64,000 nt of DNA from Prosthecobacter sp. GTDB taxonomy: Bacteria > Verrucomicrobiota > Verrucomicrobiia > Verrucomicrobiales > Verrucomicrobiaceae. Shown here one piece after another: positions 43,354 through 51,303 of this stretch. The notes below the pieces were generated by a model, which saw nothing but the letters and a program-made list of their open reading frames with translations, ran no database searches and was not told the DNA's origin. Each line of letters opens with the position of its first letter. The stretch's first letter is position 1. Both the position numbers and the translations under genes were made by a program. The DNA is taken from contig NZ_JAXMIH010000008.1 in assembly GCF_034366625.1 (NCBI RefSeq), positions 1 through 64,000 on the forward strand, given 5' to 3'.

Positions 43354-43403
43354 AGTCTGATTATGTTGGTATTAGGTTGGTTGGTTTGAGGTCGGACACT
43401 CGC

Positions 43404-43435
43404 ATGATATGACCTGGAATTAAGTCCCAAATCAA
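43404..43435 (-). promoter_or_regulatory. Candidate promoter for second beta-barrel gene
   Basis: On the minus strand TTGATT (43435-43430) is followed after 18 bases by CATATC (43411-43406), an approximate sigma70-type pair about 50 bases before the start codon at 43353. Weak evidence from hexamer resemblance only. Confidence 0.3.
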
Positions 43436-43624
43436 AGTACGTGAGCCGTTCAGATTTGGAAAATAGCAGGTGCTGTAACCGCTGGAAAGAACTTTTTTCC
43501 TTTTTTGGGCATTTTTTTCAGTGTTGTACAGCGTCTGCAGCTCTTGCATCGCCTTTGTGCTCAAAGGTGCCCCCCGGCCGCGCGCATCTTCATGATTGAA
43601 TGGCATGCGGATTGGTGGTTAGTC

Positions 43625-44242
43625 ATGCGCATGACGCGCCTTTTGATCTCCGTTTTTTTCTTGATCTGGCTGTTGCCGCTACGATCTGAGGAAGCGCTGC
43701 CTTCCATCAGCTTGAGAGTCCGGGTGCATCTGGTGCAGTCATCTGCTCATCCCAGGCTCCAGGCGACGCTTGGCGAGGCGGAGGTACGCACCATCTTTGA
43801 AGAAGTGAACGCCATATGGGCGCAGGCGGGCATTCGTTTTGAACTGGAGGCCGTTGGTGTTCTCCAGGCTTTCGATATAGGACCCAAGAAATGGTTCGAA
43901 CGGGATCGTAACTGGGTGAAATCCGCAATCCCAACAAACGATTTCAGCCTCACCGCCATCGATGTGTGTTTCGTCCGGGAAATGGGCCCCAATGGCTTTT
44001 TTTACGGTGAGCCTGTCGTGGTGTGCGAAAAGCCAGAATTTACCATGGTCAAAGGGGGGGCGGACAACCCTGTCGCTCGTGTTGCCGCACACGAGCTGGG
44101 CCATGTGCTGTTCCTGAAACACAGACAGGATCATACGAACCTGATGGCGTCAGGCAGGAACGGAATCTCGTTGAACAAGCAGGAGATCAAGGATGCACGA
44201 GAGCGAGCCCTGCAGATCTTGGGGCAAATGCCCTTGCCTTAG
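43625..44242 (+). CDS. Secreted metzincin-like zinc protease
   Basis: A 205-residue protein. Start ATG at 43625 puts a signal peptide at the N-terminus (LLISVFFLIWLLPLRS); a Met at 43592 would add eleven residues. The zinc motif is HELGHVLFLKH (His156, Glu157, His160, His166), spaced as in metzincins but with Phe where the family has Gly. NLMAS (Met174) may be the Met-turn. The N-terminal part has VNAIWAQAGIRFELE, a segment common in small archaemetzincin- and matrixin-like proteins. It converges on bioF with a three-base gap. Likely an extracellular or periplasmic peptidase. Confidence 0.7.
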   Translation: MRMTRLLISVFFLIWLLPLRSEEALPSISLRVRVHLVQSSAHPRLQATLGEAEVRTIFEEVNAIWAQAGIRFELEAVGVLQAFDIGPKKWFERDRNWVKSAIPTNDFSLTAIDVCFVREMGPNGFFYGEPVVVCEKPEFTMVKGGADNPVARVAAHELGHVLFLKHRQDHTNLMASGRNGISLNKQEIKDARERALQILGQMPLP

Positions 44243-44245
44243 AAT

Positions 44246-45412
44246 TTAAACGTTCGCTCGCAAGGCGGTCCCCAGAGCATCGATTTGGGCGGCCGAGTGA
44301 GGGGCATTGACGGTGATACGCAGCCTGGCGCTGCCTCGGGCGACTGTGGGATAGCGGATGCAAGGGATCAGGAATCCGGCTTCTCGCAATTGCTGACTCG
44401 CCCTCATGGCCAGCCCTTCATCACCCAAAATCACCGGTAAAATGGTACTCGGAGCGGTTGGAGGCCCGAGTCCGATTGTGGACAGTAGATTTTTCGTGCT
44501 TTGGGCATTGCCCCGCACCGTTTTCCTCAAGGCATCACCTTGTTCGCTGCGGATGAAGTTCAAGATGGCGCAAAGAGCATGAGCCAGATGAAACGGCGGG
44601 GCCGTCGAGTAGATGAAACTACGCGCTCGGTTGACCAGCAGGTCGATGACTTGTCGTGACGCTGCCAGATAGCCTCCGCTAAGGCCAAATGCCTTGCTTA
44701 GGGTCCCCAGATGCAGATCCACGCGTTGATCCACACCAAGTTCGGCGGCAAGACCTCGCCCTTGCGGGCCCAGGACGCCCACGGCGTGTGCTTCGTCCAC
44801 GAGCAGCCAGGCTCCGTACTTTTCTTTGAGTTCGACGATCTCCCGTAGCGGGGCGGCATCACCGTCCATGCTGAAGATCGATTCGGTGAGTACGAGGACA
44901 CGTCCCTTCGCGGTTTTCAGCAGGCGTTCGAGCTTTTCGAGGTGATTGTGCGGGAACACACGGATCGCCGCCCCGCTCAATCTCGCTGCATCGACCAGAC
45001 TGGCATGGCAGAGTTTGTCGAGGATGATCGTGTCCCCCGGCCCCACGAGCGCCGGGATCGTGCCCAGTGCCACGGCAAATCCGCTGCTGAAGGTCAGTGC
45101 TGCCTCTGTCCCCTTGAAATCGGCCAAAGCTTCTTCCAGATCGCGATGCACACGATGCGTGCCGCACACAAGTCTCGAAGCGCCTGCTCCACCACCATAT
45201 TTTGCCACTCCCTCTGCGAGAGCTGTCCGCATTTCCGGTGATCCCGCCAAACCCAGGTAGTCGTTCGAGGAAAAATTGACCCACTCCCGGCCTCCGGCCC
45301 GCACGACGACCCCGGCCACCTCGTCCAGCGGTGTGAGTTCACGCCAAAGCCTCTGGGCGCGCAATTCGTCGAGCTGCGTGGTGATGTTCCATGGTTCCGT
45401 GCGCTCTTCCAT
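44246..45412 (-). CDS. bioF: 8-amino-7-oxononanoate synthase
   Basis: A 388-residue PLP enzyme of biotin synthesis, joining pimeloyl-ACP (or -CoA) with alanine. Signature pieces: NFSSNDYLGLAG near the N-terminus, GTHRVHRDLEEALADF, FSSGFAVALGT, LVDEAHAVGVLGPQGRG with the Asp contacting PLP, and the Schiff-base lysine in GTLSKAFGLSGG. Length and motifs match BioF better than the related KBL/ALAS enzymes, although these cannot be wholly excluded without the other bio genes, which are not nearby. It starts four bases after the stop of the TPR-protein gene, so the two form an operon. Confidence 0.85.
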   Translation of the reverse strand: MEERTEPWNITTQLDELRAQRLWRELTPLDEVAGVVVRAGGREWVNFSSNDYLGLAGSPEMRTALAEGVAKYGGGAGASRLVCGTHRVHRDLEEALADFKGTEAALTFSSGFAVALGTIPALVGPGDTIILDKLCHASLVDAARLSGAAIRVFPHNHLEKLERLLKTAKGRVLVLTESIFSMDGDAAPLREIVELKEKYGAWLLVDEAHAVGVLGPQGRGLAAELGVDQRVDLHLGTLSKAFGLSGGYLAASRQVIDLLVNRARSFIYSTAPPFHLAHALCAILNFIRSEQGDALRKTVRGNAQSTKNLLSTIGLGPPTAPSTILPVILGDEGLAMRASQQLREAGFLIPCIRYPTVARGSARLRITVNAPHSAAQIDALGTALRANV

Positions 45413-45415
45413 ACG

Positions 45416-46090
45416 TCACTCCTTCAGACGGCGTTCCACCACATCGTCCTTCGCCACGCCGAGCGTCAGGGCCTTCTCGTAATGCCTTCTCGCCAGCTCA
45501 ATCGCGGGCGGGCGCCGCTCCAGCAGCATCAGCGCCATGTTGAAGTGCGCGATGCCATAGTCCGGCTTCATTTCGATCGCCTTCTGCAATTCCACCTCCG
45601 CCGCATCGGCCCAGGCGAGGCCCTTCACGGCGATGGCCAGGAAATTGTGTGCTCGTGCATCTTCGGGATCCTCATGGATCGCCCGCGTGAAGCAAGAGAT
45701 CGCCCGGTAGGTGTCTCCCTGCTGTTGCACGAGCAAACCCAGCGCCGTCCACGATGGCGCGAGTTGCGGATTAAACTGCACTGACTTTTCAAAGCACTCG
45801 ATGGCCCGTTTCAAATCGCCCGCCTGCTGCTCAACCGCGCCCAAGTTTGCCCAAACCAGTGCATTTCCATCATCCAATTCCAGCATTTCTTGGTAGGCCT
45901 TGCGTGCGGCGGGCCAGTCTTTTTTGCCAAACGCCGCCACTGCACGTTCTCCCAGCACCTTCGTATGTGGCGGCAGCATGCCGGTTTTTTCCATCTTCGC
46001 CGGGTTGAACTGCGCCGCGCCGTCCTGGGCATGGCAAAGCGCGCTCATCACTGGCAGCACGGAGATTTTCAGCAAATTGGGGAGCCTCAT
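45416..46090 (-). CDS. Secreted TPR protein
   Basis: A 224-residue protein with a signal-like N-terminus (NLLKISVLPVMSALCHAQ) and about four tetratricopeptide repeats, for example DWPAARKAYQEMLELDDGNA, LKRAIECFEKSVQFNPQL, TYRAISCFTRAIHEDPED and AEVELQKAIEMKPDYG. TPR arrays bind other proteins; the partner is unknown. The start at 46090 is chosen because a leader follows it, while the frame upstream runs through the lexA gene on the other strand. It is divergent from lexA across a 90-base gap holding the LexA operator, so SOS control is possible. Confidence 0.75.
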   Translation of the reverse strand: MRLPNLLKISVLPVMSALCHAQDGAAQFNPAKMEKTGMLPPHTKVLGERAVAAFGKKDWPAARKAYQEMLELDDGNALVWANLGAVEQQAGDLKRAIECFEKSVQFNPQLAPSWTALGLLVQQQGDTYRAISCFTRAIHEDPEDARAHNFLAIAVKGLAWADAAEVELQKAIEMKPDYGIAHFNMALMLLERRPPAIELARRHYEKALTLGVAKDDVVERRLKE

Positions 46091-46143
46091 GGCCCGACTA
46101 TGCGCCAAAAGCGCCACAGGAAAACTTCTTGCGCATGCCTTGT

Positions 46144-46166
46144 GAACAGGGATGTTCGGTCGAACA
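46144..46166. promoter_or_regulatory. LexA operator (TGTTC-N4-GAACA) with overlapping half-site
   Basis: TGTTCGGTCGAACA at 46153-46166 matches the TGTTC-N4-GAACA LexA motif reported for Verrucomicrobia and lies 14 bases before the lexA start. A further GAACA at 46144 makes an overlapping GAACA-N4-TGTTC palindrome sharing the central TGTTC, so three half-sites are present. Autoregulation is expected. Confidence 0.85.
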
Positions 46167-46180
46167 GCCAAAACACCACC

Positions 46181-46816
46181 ATGTTCCTCGACACCGACAC
46201 CCGCCTCACCGCCCGTCAGCAAGAGCTGCTCGACTACCTGCGCAGCTACCAGCGCACCGAAGGCGTCATGCCCTCCACGCGTGACATCCAGCGCCACTTC
46301 GGTTTCTCCAGTCAGACCGCCGCCATGAGCCACCTGCGTGCGCTGGAAAAGAAAGGCGTCATTCAGCGCCACGCCCACAAGGCGCGTGCCGTCGTCTTCC
46401 CAGAGGACCTCGATCGCGCCGAAATCATCGACATCCCCGTCTTTGGCCAAATCCCTGCTGGCATGTCTGCGGCAGACATGGTGCAGCACGCGGAGAAATG
46501 CATCTCCGTCGATGTGAACACCCTCGGCATCCCGCGCACTGCGAAAAGCTTTGCGCTCAAGGTGCGCGGCGAATCCATGATCGGCGCCCTCATCGGCGAT
46601 GGCGACCTCGTCATCCTCGAAATCCGTGAGCCACGCCCCCGCGACATCGTCGCGGCCCTCATCGACGGCGAAACGACCCTCAAGCGCTACCTCCTCCAGG
46701 ACTCACAGCCCTTCCTCAAGGCCGAGAACCCTGAGTTCCCTGACCTCATTCCGGCACGTGAGCTGACGATTCAAGGCGTCATGATCGGACTGATCCGCCA
46801 TGTGCGGAGGGAGTAA
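46181..46816 (+). CDS. lexA: LexA SOS repressor
   Basis: A 211-residue repressor and self-cleaving protease controlling DNA-damage genes. The N-terminal winged helix (1-70) contains TRDIQRHFGFSSQTAAMSHL. The autocleavage bond is Ala93-Gly94 in GQIPAGMS. The catalytic dyad is Ser132 (RGESMIGALIGDGD) and Lys168 (GETTLKRY). The start ATG at 46181 matches the usual LexA N-terminus. The operator described at 46144-46166 lies directly upstream and implies negative autoregulation. The DinG/XPD-type helicase at 54558 is a conceivable regulon member, but no box was noticed there. Confidence 0.95.
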   Translation: MFLDTDTRLTARQQELLDYLRSYQRTEGVMPSTRDIQRHFGFSSQTAAMSHLRALEKKGVIQRHAHKARAVVFPEDLDRAEIIDIPVFGQIPAGMSAADMVQHAEKCISVDVNTLGIPRTAKSFALKVRGESMIGALIGDGDLVILEIREPRPRDIVAALIDGETTLKRYLLQDSQPFLKAENPEFPDLIPARELTIQGVMIGLIRHVRRE

Positions 46817-46829
46817 TGGCTGCTGTGCA

Positions 46830-46920
46830 GGTCAAGGCTGCGCTGTCAAAGGGTCAAGCATGGTCAAGAGGCGAAAGCCACGACGCTTGACCACTCCTTG
46901 ACCTATTGACCCGTCTTGAC
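46830..46920. repeat. Palindromic array of GGTCAAG/CTTGACC units
   Basis: Four direct GTCAAG or GTCAAA units (near 46831, 46844, 46852 and 46863) face four CTTGACC or TTGACC-type units (46886-46920) around a 17-base centre. They fill the convergent gap between lexA and the carboxypeptidase gene. The array could fold into one long hairpin and may act as a bidirectional terminator or be a heptamer-type repeat. Confidence 0.6.
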
Positions 46921-46925
46921 TCATC

Positions 46926-48413
46926 TTATCCGACATACCGCTCCCGCAGGTGCGCGATGTGCCATTTGGCATCCGTCGGCTTGCCCGTCGCCTGCGTGAT
47001 AATTTCCTGCGGCAGCAGCGCGCCTCCATGTGCATGCACATTGTCGCGCAGCCACTTCAGCAGCGGCGCATAATCGCATTTCTCCAGCGCCGTTGTGATC
47101 TTCCGCTGCTTCTTCGCCGTGGCGAACAACTGCGCCGCATTGAGATTTCCCAGCGTGTAGGTCGCGAAGTAACCGAGCCCGCCCATGCTCCAGTGAATGT
47201 CCTGGAGACAGCCGTGCCGGTCATCCGGCGGCGTCATGCCGAACAGCTCACGGTATTCCTCATTCCACACCTTTGGCACGTCCTTCACCGCCAGTTCGCC
47301 CTTCACCAGGCGACGCTCGATGCCAAACCGCAGCAGGATGTGCAGATCATACGTCGCCTCGTCCGCCTCCACGCGGATGAAGCTGAATTCGCTGCGCAGC
47401 ATTTCCTTCATGAAGGCGTCGATCTTCACCTTCCGCAGATGCGGGAACAGCTCCTGCGCCCGCGGCAGCCACTTCGCCCAGAACGTGCGGCTGCGGCCCA
47501 CGTGATTCTCCCACAAGCGGCTCTGCGACTCGTGAATGCCCAGTGACGCCGCACTGCCCGAGTACAGGCCGTAATCCAGCCCCGGCAGCCCCTGCTCATA
47601 CAATCCGTGCCCCGCCTCATGCAGCACGCCGAAGAGCGACGACAGAAAATCCTTCTCGTCATACCGCGTCGTCAGCCGCACGTCGCCCGGCCCCAGCGTG
47701 GTGCAGAACGGATGCGCCGTCGTGTCGATGCGGCCCGCGTCGAAATCAAAACCAATGCTCTCCGCGATTTCACGGTTCAAAACCTGCTGCTTCTCGATGG
47801 GATACTTCCCACGCAGTGCGCCCGGCTTCACCTTCTTCGACTTCGCCACCGCCTCGCGGGCGATCTCCGCTAGTTGCGGCTTCAGCTTTTCAAACAGCAC
47901 CGCCACCTCCCGCGTCTTCGCCCCGCGTTCATACAGGTCCAGCAGCGCATCATACGGTTCGTCCTCGTAGCCAAACAGATCCGCCTTCTTTTGCGCAATG
48001 GTGAGCACCTTTTCCAGATGCGGTGCAAACATCGCAAAGTTCGACTTCCCGCGCGCCTCAGCCCACGCCGCCTTCGCATGCGCGCACACCTCGCTCTCCT
48101 CCTTCACCAGCTTTTGCGGCAGTTTCGTCGCCTGGTCGATGTCACGCCGCAACCCGCGCACATTCGCCGCCTGCGTCGCATCTTCCGGCATCTCCGTCTC
48201 CGCCCGTTCCAGCAGCTTCAGCGTATGCTTCGAGGTCAGCAACGCATGCGCCTTCCCTGTCAGATACGACAACTGCCGTGCCCGATGATCCAGCGCCTTC
48301 TCCGGCATGTAAGTCTCCTGATCCCACCCCAGCACCGCTTCGGTCGAGGTAATGAGGGCGATTTCAGAAACAACTTCGCAGAGAGATTGGTAGGCGGTCA
48401 TGGAGGCCGCCAT
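46926..48413 (-). CDS. M32 carboxypeptidase (Taq-type)
   Basis: A 495-residue cytoplasmic zinc carboxypeptidase. The zinc site is HEAGHGLYEQG, with the third ligand in GIHESQSRLWEN, the second diagnostic M32 block. Other family segments are LGWDQETYMP near the N-terminus, DVRLTTRYDE, IRVEADEATYDLH and GYFATYTLGNLNAA. It trims C-terminal residues from peptides with broad specificity. Start options are ATG 48413 (MAASMTAYQ) or 48401; an upstream codon at 48449 would overlap the half aldehyde dehydrogenase gene. It is downstream of the deoC-ald cluster on the same strand with 28 bases between, so it may share the transcript. Confidence 0.93.
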   Translation of the reverse strand: MAASMTAYQSLCEVVSEIALITSTEAVLGWDQETYMPEKALDHRARQLSYLTGKAHALLTSKHTLKLLERAETEMPEDATQAANVRGLRRDIDQATKLPQKLVKEESEVCAHAKAAWAEARGKSNFAMFAPHLEKVLTIAQKKADLFGYEDEPYDALLDLYERGAKTREVAVLFEKLKPQLAEIAREAVAKSKKVKPGALRGKYPIEKQQVLNREIAESIGFDFDAGRIDTTAHPFCTTLGPGDVRLTTRYDEKDFLSSLFGVLHEAGHGLYEQGLPGLDYGLYSGSAASLGIHESQSRLWENHVGRSRTFWAKWLPRAQELFPHLRKVKIDAFMKEMLRSEFSFIRVEADEATYDLHILLRFGIERRLVKGELAVKDVPKVWNEEYRELFGMTPPDDRHGCLQDIHWSMGGLGYFATYTLGNLNAAQLFATAKKQRKITTALEKCDYAPLLKWLRDNVHAHGGALLPQEIITQATGKPTDAKWHIAHLRERYVG

Positions 48414-48441
48414 AGTGAGTCGCCATCGCCCAAGAGCAACC

Positions 48442-49308
48442 TCAAGCACCCACCGGATGCCACGTCGTCTTGAACTCGATCAGCGCCCGGATTTCCTCCG
48501 CGCCCTGCATCTTGTCCGCGAACCAGTCGATGGGTTCTTCGGCCTTCAGCAAACGTACGCGTTTCACGCTTTCAGCGGCACCGAGTCGCAAGGCCTTGCG
48601 TTCTTCGGCATTCGCCACACCGCTCAAGGCACGAAGATGCTCATGCGTGGCAAAGGTGGGCAGCAGTTCGCTGCGCAGGCCGGTGAGGAGATTCACCACG
48701 CCGCCGGGCAGGTCGCTGGTGGCCAGCATTTCACCCAGCAGAATGCTCGGATACGGCTGCGTCGTGCTGGCGAGCGCCACCACACTGTTCCCACTCGTGA
48801 TCGCGGGCAGGATCAGTGAGATCAGCGCCAGCAAAGGCGAATCATCTGGCGCGATGATGCCGATGATGCCCATCGGCTCCGTCACCGTGAAATTGAAGTG
48901 CGATGAGGCCACCGGGTTCACGCTGCCGAGGATCTGCTCGTATTTGTCCGTCCAGCCCGCGTAATGCACGATGCGATCAATCGTCGCTGTGACTTCGCGT
49001 GACGCATCCGCCTTCGAGCTGCCGCCAAGAGCAATCGCCTCGGCCAGTTCGACGCCGCGTGCCTCGATCATCTCCGCCATGCGATACAGAATCTGTCCGC
49101 GATTGAAGGCCGTGCGCTTCGCCCAGCCCGGCCCGGCCTTTGCCGCAGCCTCCACGGCATTGCGCAGGTCTTTGCGCGTGCATTGCGGGATGTTGGCGAA
49201 GAACGCGCCGGAGGCATCATGCAACTCGGCCACGCGTCCGCTCTCGCTGCGGATGAAAGCACCGCCGACGTAGCACTTCGGAGTTTTGGTGATGTGGAGA
49301 CGTGACAT
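48442..49308 (-). CDS. Half aldehyde dehydrogenase (ALDH16 C-terminal-domain-like)
   Basis: A 288-residue protein corresponding to the cofactor-binding portion of an aldehyde dehydrogenase (KCYVGGAFIRSESGR, PMGIIGIIAPDDSPLLAL, GNSVVALAS, LPGGVVNLLTG). It stops before the catalytic domain, so the general-base Glu and nucleophilic Cys are absent. ALDH16 proteins carry a complete N-terminal ALDH unit plus a second, incomplete, Cys-less unit; 492 plus 288 residues here gives about that total length. It probably forms a structural partner of the enzyme at 49813-51291 rather than being a decayed gene, since the frame is intact. Confidence 0.8.
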   Translation of the reverse strand: MSRLHITKTPKCYVGGAFIRSESGRVAELHDASGAFFANIPQCTRKDLRNAVEAAAKAGPGWAKRTAFNRGQILYRMAEMIEARGVELAEAIALGGSSKADASREVTATIDRIVHYAGWTDKYEQILGSVNPVASSHFNFTVTEPMGIIGIIAPDDSPLLALISLILPAITSGNSVVALASTTQPYPSILLGEMLATSDLPGGVVNLLTGLRSELLPTFATHEHLRALSGVANAEERKALRLGAAESVKRVRLLKAEEPIDWFADKMQGAEEIRALIEFKTTWHPVGA

Positions 49309-49350
49309 GAGGAGGTGTGTGAAAGCAGAGATGATGAGTATGGAAAGCAG

Positions 49351-49731
49351 TCACTCGACTTTCGAGAGGCTACTTGAGAAATACTTTGCAACTACATCCG
49401 CGCGCTCGCGCCGGAGTTTTTTCAATCCAGCCTCCTTCGCTTGAGATGGTTTGCGGTTTGATATGACTTCGATTTGCCAGTCTATCTGGCCAAGCAGCTC
49501 CTTACCCCGCTTTTGTGTGCGCGCCCGCCTTAGTGGTTGGGTCACTTGCACGAGCGCAATCAGCTCACGCCAAGCCTTGTCGTCCGACTGCTTCGGAATT
49601 CTCCACTTGTGGCTTAACTCCCAAAGATTCCCTCCGCACTTCGAACAACGAAGAGCTGTATCGAGGCCCCCGGCCGCTTCTGCGCGCTTCGATGTTCGAC
49701 ATTCGATACAAATGTAAGTGCGGTTTGACAT
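49351..49731 (-). CDS. Zinc-ribbon protein of unknown function
   Basis: A 126-residue protein. Two Cys pairs, CIEC (8-11) and CSKC (29-32), form a probable zinc ribbon. The remainder is basic and partly helical (ALVQVTQPLRRARTQKRGKE, LKKLRRERADVVAKYF). Not recognised. It lies between the complete and half aldehyde dehydrogenase genes on the same strand. Its DNA is more AT-rich than either neighbour, suggesting a later insertion into the cluster. A DNA- or RNA-binding role would fit its charge, but this is inference. Confidence 0.6.
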   Translation of the reverse strand: MSNRTYICIECRTSKRAEAAGGLDTALRCSKCGGNLWELSHKWRIPKQSDDKAWRELIALVQVTQPLRRARTQKRGKELLGQIDWQIEVISNRKPSQAKEAGLKKLRRERADVVAKYFSSSLSKVE

Positions 49732-49812
49732 AGCATGGATTCACAGATGCCGCTTATCGCGGCTGCTCATGTTTCGACATTCGGGTTTCTTTCTTCATTC
49801 TTCGCGCAGCGA

Positions 49813-51291
49813 TCACGCCGTCTTGAGATAATCCAGCAGCCCCTGCTTGCCGCCTTCGCGACCGAAGCCGGACTCTTTGTAGCCGCCGAAGGGGCTGGTG
49901 GGATCAAACTTGTTGTAGGTGTTGGCCCAGACGACGCCCGCTTTGAGCAGCGTGCTCATTTTGAGGATGCGGCTGCCTTTGTCCGTCCAAACACCGGCGC
50001 TGAGGCCAAAGGCGGTGTTGTTGGCTTTTTCGACGGCTTCTTCAAGCGTGCGGAAGGTCAGGATGCTCAGCACAGGACCAAAGATTTCCTCCCGCGCGAT
50101 GCGATGACTCATGCTGACTCCAGAGAACAGCGTTGGCTTGAAGAAGAAGCCCTTCGTCGGCAGCCGGCACGTGCTCTGATGCATCTCCGCGCCTTCCTTG
50201 ACGCCGCTTTGCACCAGCTCCGTGATCTTCGTGAGCTGCTCGCGGCTGTTGATCGCACCGAGATCGGTGTTCTTGTCCATCGGATCGCCGACACGCAGCA
50301 CGGCGATGCGGCGCTTGAGCTTGGCGAGCACTTCATCCGCCACGCTTTCCTGCACGAGCAAGCGCGAGCCTGCGCAGCACACATGGCCTTGATTGAAAAA
50401 GATGCCGTTCACGATGCCCTCCACGGCCTGATCCAGTGGCGCATCATCAAAGACGATGTTCGCGGCCTTGCCACCGAGTTCCATGGTCATCTTCTTCTCC
50501 GTGCCCGCCACTGAGCGCATGATGATCTTCCCGACCTCCGTGCTGCCAGTGAAGGCCACCTTCGTTGTCAGCGGATGATTGATCACCGCCGCGCCGGTCT
50601 CACCCGCGCCGCTGACGATGTTCACGACGCCGTTCGGCAGCCCGGCCTCCTGGCAGATCTCGCCAAACTTTAGCGCGGTGATGCTAGTGGTCTCCGCCGG
50701 CTTCAAGACGACACAATTCCCCGCCGCGAGCGCTGGCGCGATTTTCCATGCGAGCATGAGCAGCGGGAAATTCCACGGGATGACCTGCCCCACGACGCCA
50801 TGTGGCGCGAGTTGTCGGCCGGGCGCGAGGAACTCCAGTTTGTCCGCCCAACCGGCATGATAAAAGAAATGCGCCGCAGCCATCGGGATGTCGAAGTCGC
50901 GAGATTCCTTGATCGGCTTGCCGCCATCCATCGTCTCCGCGATGGCAAACTCCCGCGCGTGATCCTGCAGCAGCCGCGCGATTCGATAGAGATACTTCCC
51001 GCGCTCCTTGCCCGGCATGCGTCCCCACACGCTCACAAACGCCTTCTGCGCCGCCTTGCAGGCCGCATCCACATCCGTCGCATCTGCCAGCGCGATGTCG
51101 GCGATCTTTGCTTCATTCGCCGGATTGATCGTGGCAAAGTACTTACCGCTGTGCGGCGCAACGAAGGAACCGTTAATGAACAGATCGTAGCGCTTCTTCA
51201 GCTTCGGATCCGCCGTCTCCGGTGCCGGATCAAACTCCCACAGATCGCCAAAAACGAGTTCGCGGGTGGGCTTGGTGATTTTTTTGGCCAT
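49813..51291 (-). CDS. Aldehyde dehydrogenase, complete (ALDH16 N-terminal-unit-like)
   Basis: A 492-residue NAD(P)-dependent aldehyde dehydrogenase. Key motifs: IPWNFPLLMLAWKIAPAL, Lys197 in VLKPAE, FTGSTEVGK for the dinucleotide, general base Glu271 in ELGGK and nucleophile Cys305 in GHVCCAGSR. It starts 12 bases after the deoC stop, so acetaldehyde from DeoC is the obvious substrate, giving acetate. Together with the half-ALDH gene downstream it looks like ALDH16 split into two polypeptides. Ends with GGKQGLLDYLKTA. Confidence 0.92.
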   Translation of the reverse strand: MAKKITKPTRELVFGDLWEFDPAPETADPKLKKRYDLFINGSFVAPHSGKYFATINPANEAKIADIALADATDVDAACKAAQKAFVSVWGRMPGKERGKYLYRIARLLQDHAREFAIAETMDGGKPIKESRDFDIPMAAAHFFYHAGWADKLEFLAPGRQLAPHGVVGQVIPWNFPLLMLAWKIAPALAAGNCVVLKPAETTSITALKFGEICQEAGLPNGVVNIVSGAGETGAAVINHPLTTKVAFTGSTEVGKIIMRSVAGTEKKMTMELGGKAANIVFDDAPLDQAVEGIVNGIFFNQGHVCCAGSRLLVQESVADEVLAKLKRRIAVLRVGDPMDKNTDLGAINSREQLTKITELVQSGVKEGAEMHQSTCRLPTKGFFFKPTLFSGVSMSHRIAREEIFGPVLSILTFRTLEEAVEKANNTAFGLSAGVWTDKGSRILKMSTLLKAGVVWANTYNKFDPTSPFGGYKESGFGREGGKQGLLDYLKTA

Positions 51292-51303
51292 ACAATGATT
51301 GAG

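Noticed and set aside
43361..43606. An 81-codon minus-strand frame just upstream of the second beta-barrel gene.
   Set aside because: It lies in the probable promoter/leader region, matches no family and overlaps the start region of the protease gene on the other strand.
48442..49308. The half aldehyde dehydrogenase as a pseudogene.
   Set aside because: The frame is intact from start to stop, the length matches the incomplete second unit of ALDH16, and it stands next to a complete ALDH and deoC.
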